From positions 284,609 to 348,608 of the forward strand of contig JAAOMT010000040.1 of the NCBI GenBank assembly GCA_016748015.1: a DNA stretch of 64,000 nt, given 5' to 3'. Each line of letters begins with the position of its first letter. The first letter of the stretch is position 1. Below the pieces are notes generated by a model. It did not search any database. It was given only the letters and a program-made list of their open reading frames with translations, and had not been told where the DNA came from. This document shows positions 23,520 to 36,551 of this stretch, piece by piece. Position numbers and translations under genes: made by a program. The DNA comes from Geosiphon pyriformis (lineage: Eukaryota > Glomeromycota > Glomeromycetes > Archaeosporales > Geosiphonaceae).

Positions 23520-25843
23520 TAAAAAGTTGGTCCAAATTAGGTTGCTTGAGAATTGGTTCAGTAACAAGTTTTTCTTTCAAAATTTTAAAAGCTTTTTGTT
23601 AATGAATACTCCAGTAATAATTGACATTTTTCCTGAGTAGCTGATTGAGAGAAAAAGCAATTTTGAAGAAATCTTTGATAAATTTGTGATAGTAAGAGGC
23701 CAAACTAAAAAAAAAGCGTAGTTTAAGAACATTCATTGGTTGTCTAATGTTCTGAACTTTTTCAACTTTAGCTAAGTCAGGAAAGATTCCATCTTTTGTA
23801 ATAAGATAACCAAAGAACTAGATGAATTGGTGTTTAAAAAAAGATTTAATTGGGTTGATCTTAAAACCAGCATTTCTGAGCAGGTCAAAAACCTTCTGTA
23901 AATATTCAAAATGTTTATTCCAGGTTTTTGAATATAATATTATGTCATCTAAGTAAACCAGAACAAAGTTTTCTTTTACTGATTCAAACACTTTATCTAT
24001 TAGGCATTGAAAAATGGGAGAAGCATTGGTGAGACCAAAAGACATGACTGTAAATTCATAAGTGCCATACTTGGTGATGAAGGCAGTTTTTTTTCTGCTT
24101 TTTGGATCCATCTCTACTTGCCAGAATCCAGCAGTTAAGTTAATAGTTGAAAAGAAAACAGCATCATTAAATTTATCTAGCATTGTATCAATTTTGGAGA
24201 GTGGGTACATGTCTCTTAAAGTGATGGCATTTAGTTAGTGGTAGTCAACACAGAAGTGTAGAATTCTATCTTTTTTAAATATCACTACAACTGAAAAAGC
24301 CTATTCACTCTTGGTTTCTTGTATGAATCCAAGATCTTTCATCCTGTTTATTTCTTTTTTAATAAACTCATCATTGTGTTGATTGAATTAATAAAGCTTC
24401 AAATAGATAAGACATATTTTTTTGGTGGTGATGGTGTATTGTATTATATGAGTTTGTCCAAGAGTGTTGCTTTCTTTTGAAATAACTGGGCTATTTCTAG
24501 CCAACAGATTTTTAATGTCTATTTTTTTTCTTCAAGAGAAGATTTTCTTTGTTTTACAACTAGTAATTGAATTTCAGGTGGTTTATTCTCAAAGGATTTT
24601 TGTACTTCCTTTAGTTCTTCTCTGGGTATCAAACTAATTGGCTCCCAATCTTTGTAATAGATTAAGCAGAACTTCTATTTATCACTAAGGGAATACAAAG
24701 GTTTATCACACCAGCACCTGGCACAAGGACCATATCACCAATAGCTATATTTGGCTTTTTTGTCAGGTTTTCTATCAAAGGTTCTTTTAAGAATATTATA
24801 GTAGGACCAGCAGATCAGCTTGCTATTTACCATGATTTCTTCTTTGTTAGCTTTAACATTGTCCAGTGGCTTGCTATTGCTGGTAAAGATAGTATAAGTG
24901 AGTTCAACAGTTTTTTTTTGTTCTTCTTGATCTTCTTTATCATTGTTTTCATCATCATCTGATTCATCTGATTGTTTTTCTTCTTGGTTCTGTTTGGTTA
25001 CTGGAGAAGTTGTCCAATAATGGCATTTAACCACAATGGGTTTTTCACCACATCTGATGGTTAGTTTGCAAAGTTCATAGTTAAGTAGTGCTTTGGCTTT
25101 TTTAAGCCATTTATTACCAACAATGATAGTATACTTTTTTGCTTCAGATACTTCCATGTTTGTTTTGATGCTGATACCATTGATGTGAACAGAAACAGCT
25201 TTGGCTATATTCAGACCTTTTTTTTTGTCACCATATACATTGGTCATAGACCAGATGGAAGGTTCATCAATCTTTTTTCCAATGATTTTTAGAAAATATT
25301 TGGCAATTACACTAACAGATGATCTACTGTTTAGAATCAAATCAATAAAGTAGCCAACCACTTGGGCTTTGCAAATCAGAGGAGTAACATTGCTGTTGTC
25401 AGCAAGTCCAGCTTGACAAAGACATTTATTGGTTTTTGGTGTCTTCTTCTTTGATATTAATGATTTGCGAAGATCTTTTCTGAACTGTAGATGAGTTATT
25501 AGTTGGCCAAATGTAATGTGTGCTGGGGTTTTCATAAGATTTTTAACAACAGAATAGGGGCCAGATTTTTGTACTATTTTTGGAGGTTCCAACTTTGAAA
25601 GATTTTTAAAAACTTTAGTCTTTGGTGGCTCATTGTTGTCAACAGTGGAAGTTAAGACTTTGTTGGAATTTAGAATGAAATCAACCTTGGCTTTCTTCTT
25701 CTTTCTTGTCAAGTCAGAGTTATTAATTGTCAGTTTATTTATATTATGGTCATTATTAGTTAGGTTAAAAGCGTAAAAAGAGTTTTTTTCTGGTTGGCTT
25801 GTACTCTTACCCTTTGGAGGTGCGCCTACTAGTTTAAAGGCTA
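23520..25843 (-). pseudogene. Type II Gypsy pol, copy 1 (protease to partial RNase H)
   Basis: Read from 25843 down to 23520. Pol enters in the -1 frame relative to gag and is open at 25712-24735: a retropepsin-like site at about 25350-25310 reads L-I-L-N-S-R (Asp-Ser-Gly expected, so dead), followed by a Ser/Asp/Glu-rich linker. A Cys cluster, P-C-A-R-C-W-C-D, lies near 24715. RT is open at 24210-23818 with L-T-A-G-F-W-Q-V-E-M, S-F-G-L-T-N-A and an intact Y-L-D-D. RNase H begins near 23550 and is cut at 23520 by the type III LTR, so integrase and the 3' LTR are lost. It matches copy 2 (45692-53297) closely but carries more lesions. Confidence 0.8.
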
Positions 25844-27206
25844 ATAAACAATAGCTTCAACTAAGAGATTTTTTTCAAAAAAATTGATGTTGGCATGATT
25901 GGTTCTTTGATTGGGAACATTATTATTGTTGGGTCTGTTATTCTGGGTGTTATTATTTCTAAGAGCTGGAGAGAGCAATAGAGGATTGTTGCAGTTTTTG
26001 GAAAAGTGTTCAGTTAGTTCACAGCAATAGCACACAGGTGGGCCATAATTTTGTTGTCTTTGATATGATGGTTGTTGGGGCTGATTGAAGCAGGATTCAA
26101 ATCTGGATCTTTGGAGTTGCTGGTTGTCTCTGATTGCTTGGGCTAATAGTTCTAATAGCCAAGCAAAGTTAGCAGTAAGTTTGTCTATTAATTGTTCATT
26201 GGGGTCTTGAATATGAGTGGCAAAAGAAGTAGCAGTCATTTGTGAAGCTGAAACCATGGCAAAAGCAGAAGCAAAAACTGGAAGAGTAGATCCCAGATGT
26301 ATTCTTTGGTTATCTTCTATTTTCTGGACAAGTTCAATAGTCATATCCATTGTGGGATTATTTTTTAAGGCCAGAAAGAGCCAAAGAGCATATGATAGAT
26401 TAGTTCTCAGTCTTTTTGTGAAGGAATGTATTTTCTGCTTTTCTGTCCAATTTTTTCTAAAGTCTACTCATTTAATGAGTTTTTTTATTGCTTTGGCATA
26501 TTTTATCACAATTTTATCAGAGTCTTGAGTTCTTTTTTCCAATTCTATGCACCATTTGAATATTAAGATAGGAGTTCTAAATTTTGTTTCAAACTGAATA
26601 GTAAAAGAGGTGTTATTTTCTCCAGCATTTGTTGATATTCATCTAATGATTTTTTGCTGGACATTAGTATTGGTTTTTTGTAAGAATTAAGTAGCAGAAA
26701 AGCCTTGAAGGTAGCCACCAATGATTTGAAACTTGTATTCATTATCATATTGGTTTGCTGTGACAGCTCTCTCAAAATCATCCAGCTATTCAATTGGATC
26801 TTGGATATCACCTCTGAATAATAATAATGGGGTGTTGTTTTTTCGCCCTAAAGCAGTCAGCAATCCAAATGTGAATTTGATAATTTAGATATTCGAAATC
26901 AGAGGGCTGTTGTTTAAAGATTGTAGAATATAAGAGCTGATTGATACTGTTGTTCTTTTCTTTAAAGTTGTCTTCAAAATAAGCTTGGTCAAAGTAATAG
27001 GTTGTATAAGCTGTGTAAGTTTTAGCTGAATGCTTGTTCAGAAACCAGTTTCAAAAGTCTTGGAATTGTTTACTGGATTGTTCTTTAATGGGGAAGCAAA
27101 TCAAGCAAAAGGGCAAAGGATTGAGTTTAATAAAGTTTAGATCTTTTTTGTTGTGTGCTTCAAAGTGTTCTTCTGATTATTGTGGTAAGTATAAATAATC
27201 ACTCAT
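25841..27206 (-). pseudogene. Type II Gypsy gag, copy 1
   Basis: The ATG at 27206-27204 starts the same M-S/D-D-Y-x-Y-L-P-Q sequence as copy 2. The gag fold region (about 26810-26360) is broken by frameshifts and stops. The last part, 26350-25841, is open: a Q/P/N-rich nucleocapsid with an intact CCHC knuckle (C-Y-C-C-E-L-T-E-H-F-S-K-N-C, about 26035-25990). It ends at TAG 25841-25843, immediately before the TTTAAAC heptamer on the minus strand (25832-25838). Confidence 0.75.
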
Positions 27207-27258
27207 ATAATAGGAAACAAAGTAGATTTTGACAATTTCATAGAGAGCACCACTTTTA

Positions 27259-27901
27259 TGTTACAAGTTGAAGTAACAAGCTAATGGATAGCAAAGGAGA
27301 ACAAGATTGTAGGATAATGAAAGGAATCAAAGAGATTTCAACTTCAAAGAGCAAATTGAATAAGTATGGATTCAATGTGCAAGATCAGTTTCATAAAATA
27401 TCTCAGTCACTATACTTTTCAAAGATAACTGAAGAATTTAAAGATAGAGAGATAGTCCGTACTGTCAACAAATGATCATACTTGGTATAATTTTATGCCT
27501 CACATTAGCACTCTTAGAATTTAATATCAAGTATCAGATGTGCTTTTCAGTCACTTTTTATTTAATAATCTTCAAATGCTACATGTATATGTTTCAGGAA
27601 AAGAGTAAGGAATAACCAACAAGTAATCTTTTATCCCAAGATGTTCCGATACTTAAAGATAGGGAAAGAGAATTTTAGTGATAAGAAAATGATTGAGATA
27701 AAAGTTGTTATTTTATTTATTTAATTTCCTTGATTTTTACATACTTTTCTACAGCTAAGAGATTTATTACTTATATAGCTATCAAAAGTAGTCAATGATC
27801 AGGTCAATAATCACTTTCTAAAAATAGAATGGCTAATTTATATAATATTAGTGGCTAATATATGTGATAATTAATAAGAAGTATAAGTTTCAACCATAAT
27901 A
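27259..27901 (-). mobile_element. 5' LTR of type II Gypsy copy 1
   Basis: TGTTACAAG...CAACCATAATA, 643 bp, aligned end to end with 45692-46309 and 52644-53297. In the minus orientation a primer-binding-like TGGTGCTCTCT lies just inside the element at about 27242-27252. On its outer side it abuts a LINE fragment at 27902, so the element appears to have inserted into that LINE. Confidence 0.8.
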
Positions 27902-28109
27902 CTAATATTGTCTAGAATATTTAAATGACCTTTAATTTTCATTTATTTAATAGAAAAATTTTTATTTTTGATCAGATTGGCAATATGTTTTCTTTCTATT
28001 TAATACTAATTATAGAAATCTGGTGCAGCAAACAAAATCTTAGAAATATATACATTAATAGCAAATTGGCTATCTAAATGTAAGATTACAGCACAAAAAA
28101 ATGAAATAC
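27902..28109 (-). mobile_element. LINE fragment, left part (split by nested elements)
   Basis: It aligns by eye with 17395-17600 of the inverted LINE (gatcagattggcaatatgttttctttc and gcagcaaacaaaatcttag blocks). The next LINE bases are found at 56719 onward, so this LINE was split by the insertion at 28110-56713. The last five bases, aatac (28105-28109), match aatat at 56714-56718 as a probable target-site duplication. Confidence 0.7.
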
Positions 28110-29362
28110 TATTACTCAATAAAAATTAACAAAAATCAAAAGTAATAATATCATAATATATTAATCAATCATTAAATAATAGTATAAATAACACAAATTG
28201 ATAAATAAAATTAGAAAATATAATGTATATACAATAATATACAAAATGTATACAAATGCATTCAATTTAACACAATTATAAACAAGTGAGCTAAAAAGTA
28301 TTTACAGTTAAATAGAAGGTCTAATAACTTAGTAATTACTTATTAATCAATTAAAATAGACATAATTATATATAATAATTTTCTAACTAGAAAAAAAAAT
28401 AATAAAAAACAAAAAGTCAATTAAATAAAATAAAAATAAAGAAAAAATAGAAGAATTGAATTATATTTTCAAGAAAATCTAAATAATATATTTTTCAAGC
28501 TTTATATTATTTAATAATACTGAGATTAATGGAATTGGAAATCTTTATTTTTTATAATCCAGTCTCTTACAAATGATCAAAAAGGCCATTATTCTTTTTT
28601 TTACTATTGTATTTTTATTAAAAAAAAACAATAATAGAAATATTTAATACACTAATAAAAGCATGAACAAGACCCAAGCTTAACAAGATTGAAAATACAT
28701 TAAAAAAATATTAAATACATGAAATTACTTAGAAAATACTTGTAATATCTTGGCCAAAATTAACAGTTGACTTAAAAATTTAGAACAAACTCTCTATATC
28801 TTTGGAAAAATAATCTCTAATTAAGCTTATTTTATGAATACTAATTTTGTTGAATTCTATTTTTTATTTTAATTTTCTTTGAATTTATTAGAAATAAAAT
28901 ATTGCTTTATTACAAGCAAAAAAATACAAATATTTGATATTAGCATAAAATAAATAAAATATCTTTATAAAAATCTCAAAGAAAAACATAATTAAAAACA
29001 TAAGAATATAACAAAAATTTTCCTTAGAGAACTAGTATAACAGTAGGTATTAACAGCAATTTTGATAGAAACATTATATTATATACCAAATCTAATAACA
29101 AAAACACTTACCAAAAAAAATTATCAAATATCTGTTAAGAAATTAAAAAAACTTATTAAGTTAATCTTTAGATTCTTAAATAAGAGAATAGTAATAATAT
29201 ATTAAACAAGAATTTAGCATAAATTAAAAGTGATGTTAATTGAGACTAATACACTTATTTTTATATCAAAATTAGATAATTTACTATATTATTGCTTAAT
29301 CTAAAAAGCTGTAAAAATTAATCATAATATGATTACTAAAGAAAGTAAAAAATCTTTATAAT
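28110..29362 (+). mobile_element. 5' LTR of outer element C
   Basis: It begins tattactcaataaaaattaac and ends tttataata, and aligns nearly throughout with 55428-56713. At about 1.25 kb it is longer than the type I LTRs, and its middle is unrelated to them; only the ends and the following primer-binding region are alike. Very AT-rich. Confidence 0.75.
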
Positions 29363-29457
29363 ATTTGGTATTTACTTTAAGATTCAATTTTGATTTATTC
29401 AAGCCATTTAAATCTTAGCAATAATTAATTGCATAAATTAGTAAATTAAAATAATAG
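29363..29457 (+). other. Primer-binding region of element C
   Basis: tttggtatttactttaagattc aligns with tttggtactttctgtaagatat at 36550 in element A, the probable primer-binding site. About 90 bases of untranslated leader follow before the rearranged block at 29458. Confidence 0.55.
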
Positions 29458-30625
29458 TGTTATTTATGAAAATTAGGAATTATAATAAGTAAATAAAATA
29501 ATTAATCAGAAATAAACATAGTAAAAAAAGAAATTTTAGAATTTTTTTAGGAAATTGCAGAATTGCAGAATTCCAAGATTTTTGTTAAAGAAATTAAAAA
29601 ATTTTAAGAAATCTTATATAATATAAATTATGTATATATAGTAAAAGTATTAAAAACAAAAAAAAACAGAATAGTAACTAGCAATAATTACTTATTCTAT
29701 ACTTATTTCTTTAAAAAATGGAAATTTTTGGTTGATTATCTTAATTACTGTTGTTTTTTCTGTTTTTATTAAAGATGAATAAAAAACTTTGCTAAGTATA
29801 TTTCTTGATTTCTTGGTGTATTTGTACCAGATTTATTGGAAATAATTATGTGTTAAATAGTGTAATAGATTAGGTTAATTTTTAAAATAGACTTTATTTT
29901 TGTTCTTAGAATTTTAAATCTTGTCCAAGTAAGTATTGAATTTGATAATGCACATAATAGTTAAAAATTAATTTAGTTAGAGAACAATTATTAAGTAATT
30001 TCAATTTTTCTTGAAATTGGAAATATAAATTTTGGCTAAAATAATTAGTAATTATTACTAATTCTATTGTTATAGATAATTATTTGGGGTGTTAAAACAA
30101 ATAAAAAACCTGTAACTTAATACTTAATAGCTAAGAATATTGGTAATTTTTAAAAATTTTAAAGTCTAAAAATTTTGGTTGAGTCTTTTGTATAATGAAC
30201 AAAGATTCAATTAATGGTTTCTTCTGTGAATTTTTTTTTTTACTATGATAGCCAGTTTATTCTGGCAGTTGTGCTTTTCTGGTAAGCTATTTTTAAGTTT
30301 TTTATTCTTGTTTTCAGGTCTTTTACCAGGCTATTTTTGACATTAAATACTCAATGCTTAATTTCTTTAATTAATTAGTAAACAACAAAAAAATAAAATA
30401 AAATAAAATAAAATAAAAAAATGAAATAAAAAATTAATATTCTGTTAATAACTATAATCAAGAATTATTGGTTCAGTGTGATTAAGTTTTGAATTCTATC
30501 AACATAGAGTATTAATAGTATAAAATAGATTAATATTTTTTTAATCAAGTAATAATAACATAAATTAGATAATAATTAGATATTTTATTAATATTAATAT
30601 AATTCTATTTTAAGTTATAAAAAAG
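29458..30625. mobile_element. Rearranged type I LTR plus gag start, with an internal inversion
   Basis: 29458-29690 matches the first 220-230 bases of the LTR at 19966 on the plus strand (tgttatttat.., agaatttttttagg). 30068-30625 is the rest of such an LTR on the minus strand, with TGTTATAG as its inverted end. 29690-30067 on the minus strand translates to the start of gag (F-x-Q-N-L-Y-F-Q-F, K-L-I-F-N-Y-Y-V, I-x-Q-E-I-K-K-Y-T), matching 36645-36920. Turning over roughly 29690-30625 would restore one plus-strand element running into the gag remnant after 30626. The primer-binding site is missing from this block. Confidence 0.55.
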
Positions 30626-33600
30626 TATAAATATTCTATCAAGAAATTATGAATTAATAGCAAATTCTAATATTATTATATAAAAAATCTTGAGTTATAT
30701 TACCAGAAGCTCTATCTTACTATCTGTTATTAAATAATCAAATTAATATACCATTAAAAGTCATGTTCTTATTTATTACAAAAACAATCTCCTAAACTCC
30801 TAACTATGTTTATACTTTAATCAAAAAAAACTCTTTAAAAAACTCATTCTAAAGGAATACTTGTTACAATTCTTAAACCCATCTTCTTTATAACTAAACT
30901 TTTAGACCACTTAGAAATTTGAACTTAAATCTAAACCAGAATTCAAGTTTGAACATAACCAAAAAAACAAAATATCAAAAAAAAAAAAAAAAATCTTCAA
31001 GCAAATTAAAACCAAAATTAATAGCTTTTTTTGTTTAAATACCTGTAAATACTCAAAAAATGGCCACTTCTTATATCATAAAATTGACCAACTTTATTGA
31101 AAAAGAAAAAGATATTTATACTTAGATTAAAAAAACACAAAAAGCAATTCTAATAAATAATTGGAATAAAATACACAGCTTTTAGATCTTATTATTTTTC
31201 TTGAAAAACACAGCTAATTTTTGATATTAGAATTTAAATCCCAAAACCAATACTTTTGCATAATTTTAAAATGTATTCTTAAAATATTTCTGTAATTCAA
31301 ACACTATTATTAAATTTCAAAATAGATTCAATACTATTAAATAATAGTTTAGCAAAACAGTGATTAAATATTTCAGTAGGTTTAATCATGTCTTATAACA
31401 GATTAAAACTATAAAAGACAACTATTATATAGCCTCTTAGATTTTTAATTAGTTTATAAGAAGATTAAGAAATAGTATCCTAGAATAAGTAAAATCACAA
31501 CACACAGAAGGTTTACTTCAAGCTATTATCTTGGTTTAAGATATTAAGTCAGCTAAAAAAGAAGCTAATCACAATAAAATAGTAAACTTAATAATAAATA
31601 ACAATAATATCAAAGAACTGAAAGACAAAATTACTTAACTTAAAAAAAAATCATCTTGAAAAATAAAAAGTTATCTTGCCAATACCAGATTTCAAATACC
31701 AAACTAATATTAACTACTGTAATAATAAAACCAAATATCTCTTTAAAATTATGGTCATTAAAACCTAAATAGAAACAGCACAGATATATCAAAACCAAAT
31801 ACTGATTACTATAGTCTTATTAAAATTTGCAAAAAAACAATTTGTGAAATCTATTTCTCAGCAATCAATACATAATATCTTAAAATCAATACTCAATACC
31901 AATTCAACAGTATTTTCAGTAATAGCTATTATGGCAACAAAAATTGGCCCAGTCATAATGCTTAGTTCTATCACAACAACTATAACAAACACTAATTTCT
32001 AAACCACATTTCCAGAACTTAAATTGAAGAAAAAATTATTTACTTCCAAATTTAAACTTCTTGGATTAGCCAGCAGTAAATACAATAATATTATGAAACC
32101 TGAGTCTAAATAATAATAAATAATATAATACATTTATATATTATTAATAAGCATTTTTTAATTTACCCAAATTACAAGATTTTTATAATATAATATTTTA
32201 CAAAGATCAGAATATTAGTATTATTAAAAGCCCTATTATTAATATCAACAAAAGTACCAGTACTTTTATTATTACTACCAACAGAGCCAAAAAAATACCA
32301 ATTGGAGAAATTAATTTCTTTCTCTTTAACATAAATAGAATAATTATTTCCACTAAAGTATTAATTATGAATACAACTCAATATCAAACACTAGTTAGAA
32401 ATAATTGATTAAAAAAAGTAAATGCTATTTTGAATTGGTCAACTTAAGAGTTATAATTAACTTATTAGAAACAATACACATAAGTACTTATTATGTGTAA
32501 ATATTTTAAAAAAAATTTTTACACAAATAATTTATTCCAGTTTGAATTTGAAGAAATATTAGAAACAAAAACTATTAAAATATATCAGATTAAGTGAAAC
32601 AAAAATAACTGTAAAAACTACAATTTGTTTTTGGATAAACTAACAAAATCTCCAACTTTATATTATTGCACTTTTTTTATCTTCAATATTACTAAAGTTA
32701 TTAATCAAGATTAAAATATTTAGTTTGTTAGAAGAAACTATCTTCTATAACAGTTTATATTACTTTATATGAGAATAACTAACAGACTACTTATTATTAT
32801 CATAACTAATATTACAAAAAAATGTATAAATATTCAAAATAATCAGGAAAATAAAACAAAACTCTTTGTATTATATGTAAAAAAATCTTATTCAATAAAT
32901 ACAACTAGATTAATATACAATTTAAAAAAGCCATATGTAATCTTATTTGTTAATACACTATTTTTATTACTAACTGAGTAAAAGAAGAAATCTTCTTTGA
33001 CACTGCTTATAATAAAGCCTTAAATCACCTATATTATTATCTATATAATACTAAACAATTATATAATATGGCTAAAGCAAACATACAAGATAAAATGGCT
33101 GAAGAAATTCAAAAATTAGAAAACACTAACAGAAATTATTAAAAAAGTCATTAAGTACAACTTTTTAGATCTTTTACAAAAATTTCAAGATTACTATCAG
33201 AAACTTTATCCAACACAAAAAAAGCAGAAAAAATACCTTATACAGATAAATATTTACTTATATAAAGACTGCTTAATTTTTTGTTAATTACAATAGTGTT
33301 TTGATTGTCAGTTCCAATTTAAATTATCTGAAAAAACAGCTCAATCTAGAAATTATTCAGACTATAAAGCAAAACACAATCTTATAAACACTAGAAATGC
33401 ATTCAAACAACTTACATATTTTCATCAATTTTTAATAAAAACTGAATATTAAATGCTTTATTAATAATAACCAAAAAATTCTTTCAGAGTAGATGTATCC
33501 GATTAATATTAAATTTGACTTCTAATATTTCAGAAACTAAATACTAATGTTGAAACCATTTGTCATTATCACAATTGACTTAAAATTAGCATTTAAAATA

Positions 33601-35664
33601 CCAACTAGAATCATAATACAAATAGTCTTTTAATCTAGTTTAGCCAAAAAAAAATTAATATTAAAAAAGAAATTATAAATTTCAGATACATGAAAAATTT
33701 TATAGTTTTATTATACAATAAATCAGACTAACTATATATAATTAAACCAAAAGAAAGAATTGCATAAGCAATTTTCTTATTTTTACTTCAAATCACCAAA
33801 TTAATTACTATTAAGATCTAAAAAGAGCTAGAAAAGACCAAATGCAAAACTCAAAATCTTGATTTCATGAAAACAGTCATATTACTTATTAACTACATAA
33901 AAACAATACAGAAAAACTTAAACATAATCTAAATTAATAAAATAATTACAATCTTATTATTTAAAATGTACTTATTTGACACATACAAAAAAGCAACAAA
34001 AAAAAATTTATTTGAACTGTATATTTTTTTTGTAAACAATTTTCAATCAGTTTTACCAATCTGTATATATTATGTCATAGCTATTTATAAATAGAAATAC
34101 TTATTTACAACTTATCTAAAAAAATTATACACTTATCTAAAAATACAGTTTTAAGATATTTAAACACAAATATTGTTAATTAACATAAATCTTAAGAAAT
34201 CCTTGACTTCTTTCAGTTGGTGTTATATTGTAAAACTGAATTAATTCTATTAAGACCAAGTACTAAATACTATTAAATAATTAATGAAAATTTAATTAAG
34301 TTTAATCTTGGATCATTAAACTCTTTACAACAAAGACAATTAAAAGCATTTATTTTAAAATATTCAAACATTTTTGCCAAAAAAAATAAGTTTAGATGAA
34401 TTAACTTGGTTTATTATTAGATTTATATAAGAAATATATTACCCATTAAGCAACATGTCTACCAAGTATTATTATTTGAACATAATTTTATAAAAAAAAA
34501 AGTTAATCAAATATTAAAAAATGGGCTTATACAATTCTTTATAAGCTTTTAATCTTTATTTGTTATTTTAGTATAGAAAAAGAATAAAAAAATCCAATTT
34601 TGCATTAACTATAAAAAACTTAATAACATTATTAAGAAAAATGTTTACTTTTTACTATAAATTAATGAAATCTTGAATATTTTAAGAAAATCTAAATGGT
34701 TCTTGATCATAAATCTCATTAATGAATATTAACAAGTAGCCATTAATTTTAATGACTAAAAAAAAACTACTTTTACAACTTAAAATAACAATTACAAATT
34801 TAATATAATATTATTTAGATTAACTAATACTCTCATAATATTTCAATGGCTAATAAATATTATTTACACTGGAATTCTATGGAAATCTATAATGATTTAC
34901 TTGGATAACACAAATGTATTCTTACCAATATTTGAGAAGCATTTTAAATATTTATAACAAGTCTTTAAAAAACTTCAGGCCACTGAATTAAAACTTAATC
35001 TCAAAAAATATTTCTTTAGAAAATTACAACTTGTTTTCTTAGAACATATTATTAAAAAAAAAAGAATAAAATCTGACTTTGCAAAAATTGAAAAAATCTA
35101 AAATTTTTTTTGTTTTCAAAATTTAATTGAACTTTATAAATTTTTAAAACTTGCTTTATACTACTAAAAATTCATTAACAGTGGCTCAACTGTTAAATCA
35201 ATTATTAGCTAAAAATACAACACAAAAATAAAACAAAAAACAAAAATAAGTATTCAACTATCTAAAACAAAGACTTACCAAAGCTTTTATCTTATTATAT
35301 CTTAACTTTACCAAGAAATTTGTACTTACAATTAATGTTGCTAGAATTTGTTTAGATGCTGTGTTATCACAACAAAATAAAAAAAGAAAAAAACACATAA
35401 TTACATATGTTAACAGAAGTCTAAATATAGCCAAAAAAACTATGCAGCTTATAAAATAAAATGTCTTGTGATCATATAGATTGTAAAATATTTTAAACAA
35501 TATTTGTTACATAACTTATTTGGTTAATAAACAAAAATTTATTAAAAAAACATTATATCAAATAGATTACTATTTTAAAATTTTATATATATAATATTAT
35601 TTATAAAAAAGAAACCAAGAATACAAATACAGACTGTTTATTCTAAATAAATATACATGACTAC
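30626..35664 (+). pseudogene. Outer element C: gag, protease, dUTPase and RT remnants
   Basis: It is collinear with element A but riddled with stops. Gag core lies at 31060-31700. A decayed retropepsin follows at about 32100-32440 (ccaattggagaaattaatttc against A's cccattggtaagattgacgac). The dUTPase is at about 33600-33870; its Asp motif reads I-I-N, as in element A, with agaattgcataagcaatttt as motif 4. RT lies at about 34400-35100 with Y-L-D-N-T-N (34905-34925), and RNase H at 35250-35640. The only open frame near 32769-32981 has no domain of note. Cut at 35664 by element A. Confidence 0.65.
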
Positions 35665-36549
35665 TATTACTCATAAAAAGAAAAACAGATATAAAGAGAA
35701 TAGTAGACCAATGAGTGAATAGTATGTAGCACATGAGCACATTGCTCAGCAATATAAAGCAATAATAAAAATCATGGCACATTGCTTAGCAATGTGGAGC
35801 AATGTCAGAAAACACGGCACATTGCTCAGCAATGTGGAGCAATGTTAGAAAATTAGAGCATATCACTCAGCAATATAAGCATTACTCAAGAAATCATAAC
35901 ACATTGCTTGGGAATGTGAGCAATCTTGTAGAACATTAATTATATATATATAGCAGTAGTATTAAAAATAGAAAGATAAGAATCTTTTAGTTAGAAATCT
36001 TCCATCTACAAATATTAAATAAATAAATCATTCACTATTCAAATCCACTCTCCACTATCAACACTTTATGTTGATAGTAATTAATATCTAACCACATTAG
36101 AACAATAGCTCTTGATCACAGCTATTGACAAGGTACTAACGTGTACATTGCCTTGGCTCATTTCTTTATTTTCTTTTATTTCTTTCTTTCTTTGATTTTT
36201 ACTGTTATATACTAACTGATTAAGGATTAAAGCACTGAGTGATTAACGTCACAGATAGCCTGGTAAAAGACCCAGAAATAAGAGTAAAATTATATATATA
36301 TTAATGGATAGCTTACCAAAAGGGCACAACTGCCAGAATAAACCAGCCACCAAGCTGAAAACAGAAATTGGGAACACAACTTACCAACTAACTATATCAT
36401 CATTAAATCTTTATCCATTATACAAAGAACTCAACTCTAAAACCTTCAGATACAACCAATGTATCAGTATTACCAGTATTGTTAAGATATTAAGCACTAA
36501 GTTACAAATTTGTTATTTGATTTGAGACCCCAAATAATCATCTGTAAAA
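35665..36549 (+). mobile_element. 5' LTR of element A
   Basis: TATTAC...GTAAAA, a decayed form of TGTTAC...GTAACA. U3 has a series of ACATTGCT(C/T)AGCAATGT palindromes (35739-35920). A pyrimidine-rich tract lies at 36155-36200, then the gattaaggattaaagcactgag and agcctggtaaaagaccc blocks shared by all type I LTRs. It differs from the 3' LTR by scattered substitutions, mostly transitions. Confidence 0.85.
35739..35920 (+). promoter_or_regulatory. Palindromic U3 repeats in the LTR
   Basis: Inverted repeats ACATTGCT-N-AGCAATGT occur exactly at 35779-35795 and 35819-35835, with near copies at 35739-35755 and about 35900-35917, spaced roughly 40-80 bases and embedded in a repeated tcatggcac..ggagcaatgtcagaaaacac unit. 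The same series is in the 3' LTR (about 44845-44990) and, decayed, at 620-780. Position upstream of the presumed transcription start suggests binding sites for a dimeric regulator. That is inference. Confidence 0.55.
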
Positions 36550-36551
36550 TT

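Noticed and set aside
27284-27475. Plus-strand open frames in LTRs (also 45905-46114 and 52857-53066)
   Set aside because: They recur because the type II LTR recurs; they lack domains and lie on the strand opposite to the element.
32769-32981. 70-codon plus-strand frame as a new gene
   Set aside because: It lies within the decayed pol of outer element C and has low-complexity content without motifs.
35700-35930. CRISPR-like regularly spaced repeats
   Set aside because: The repeats are palindromic parts of an LTR U3, occur in both LTRs, and the spacers are themselves repeated; the genome is eukaryotic.
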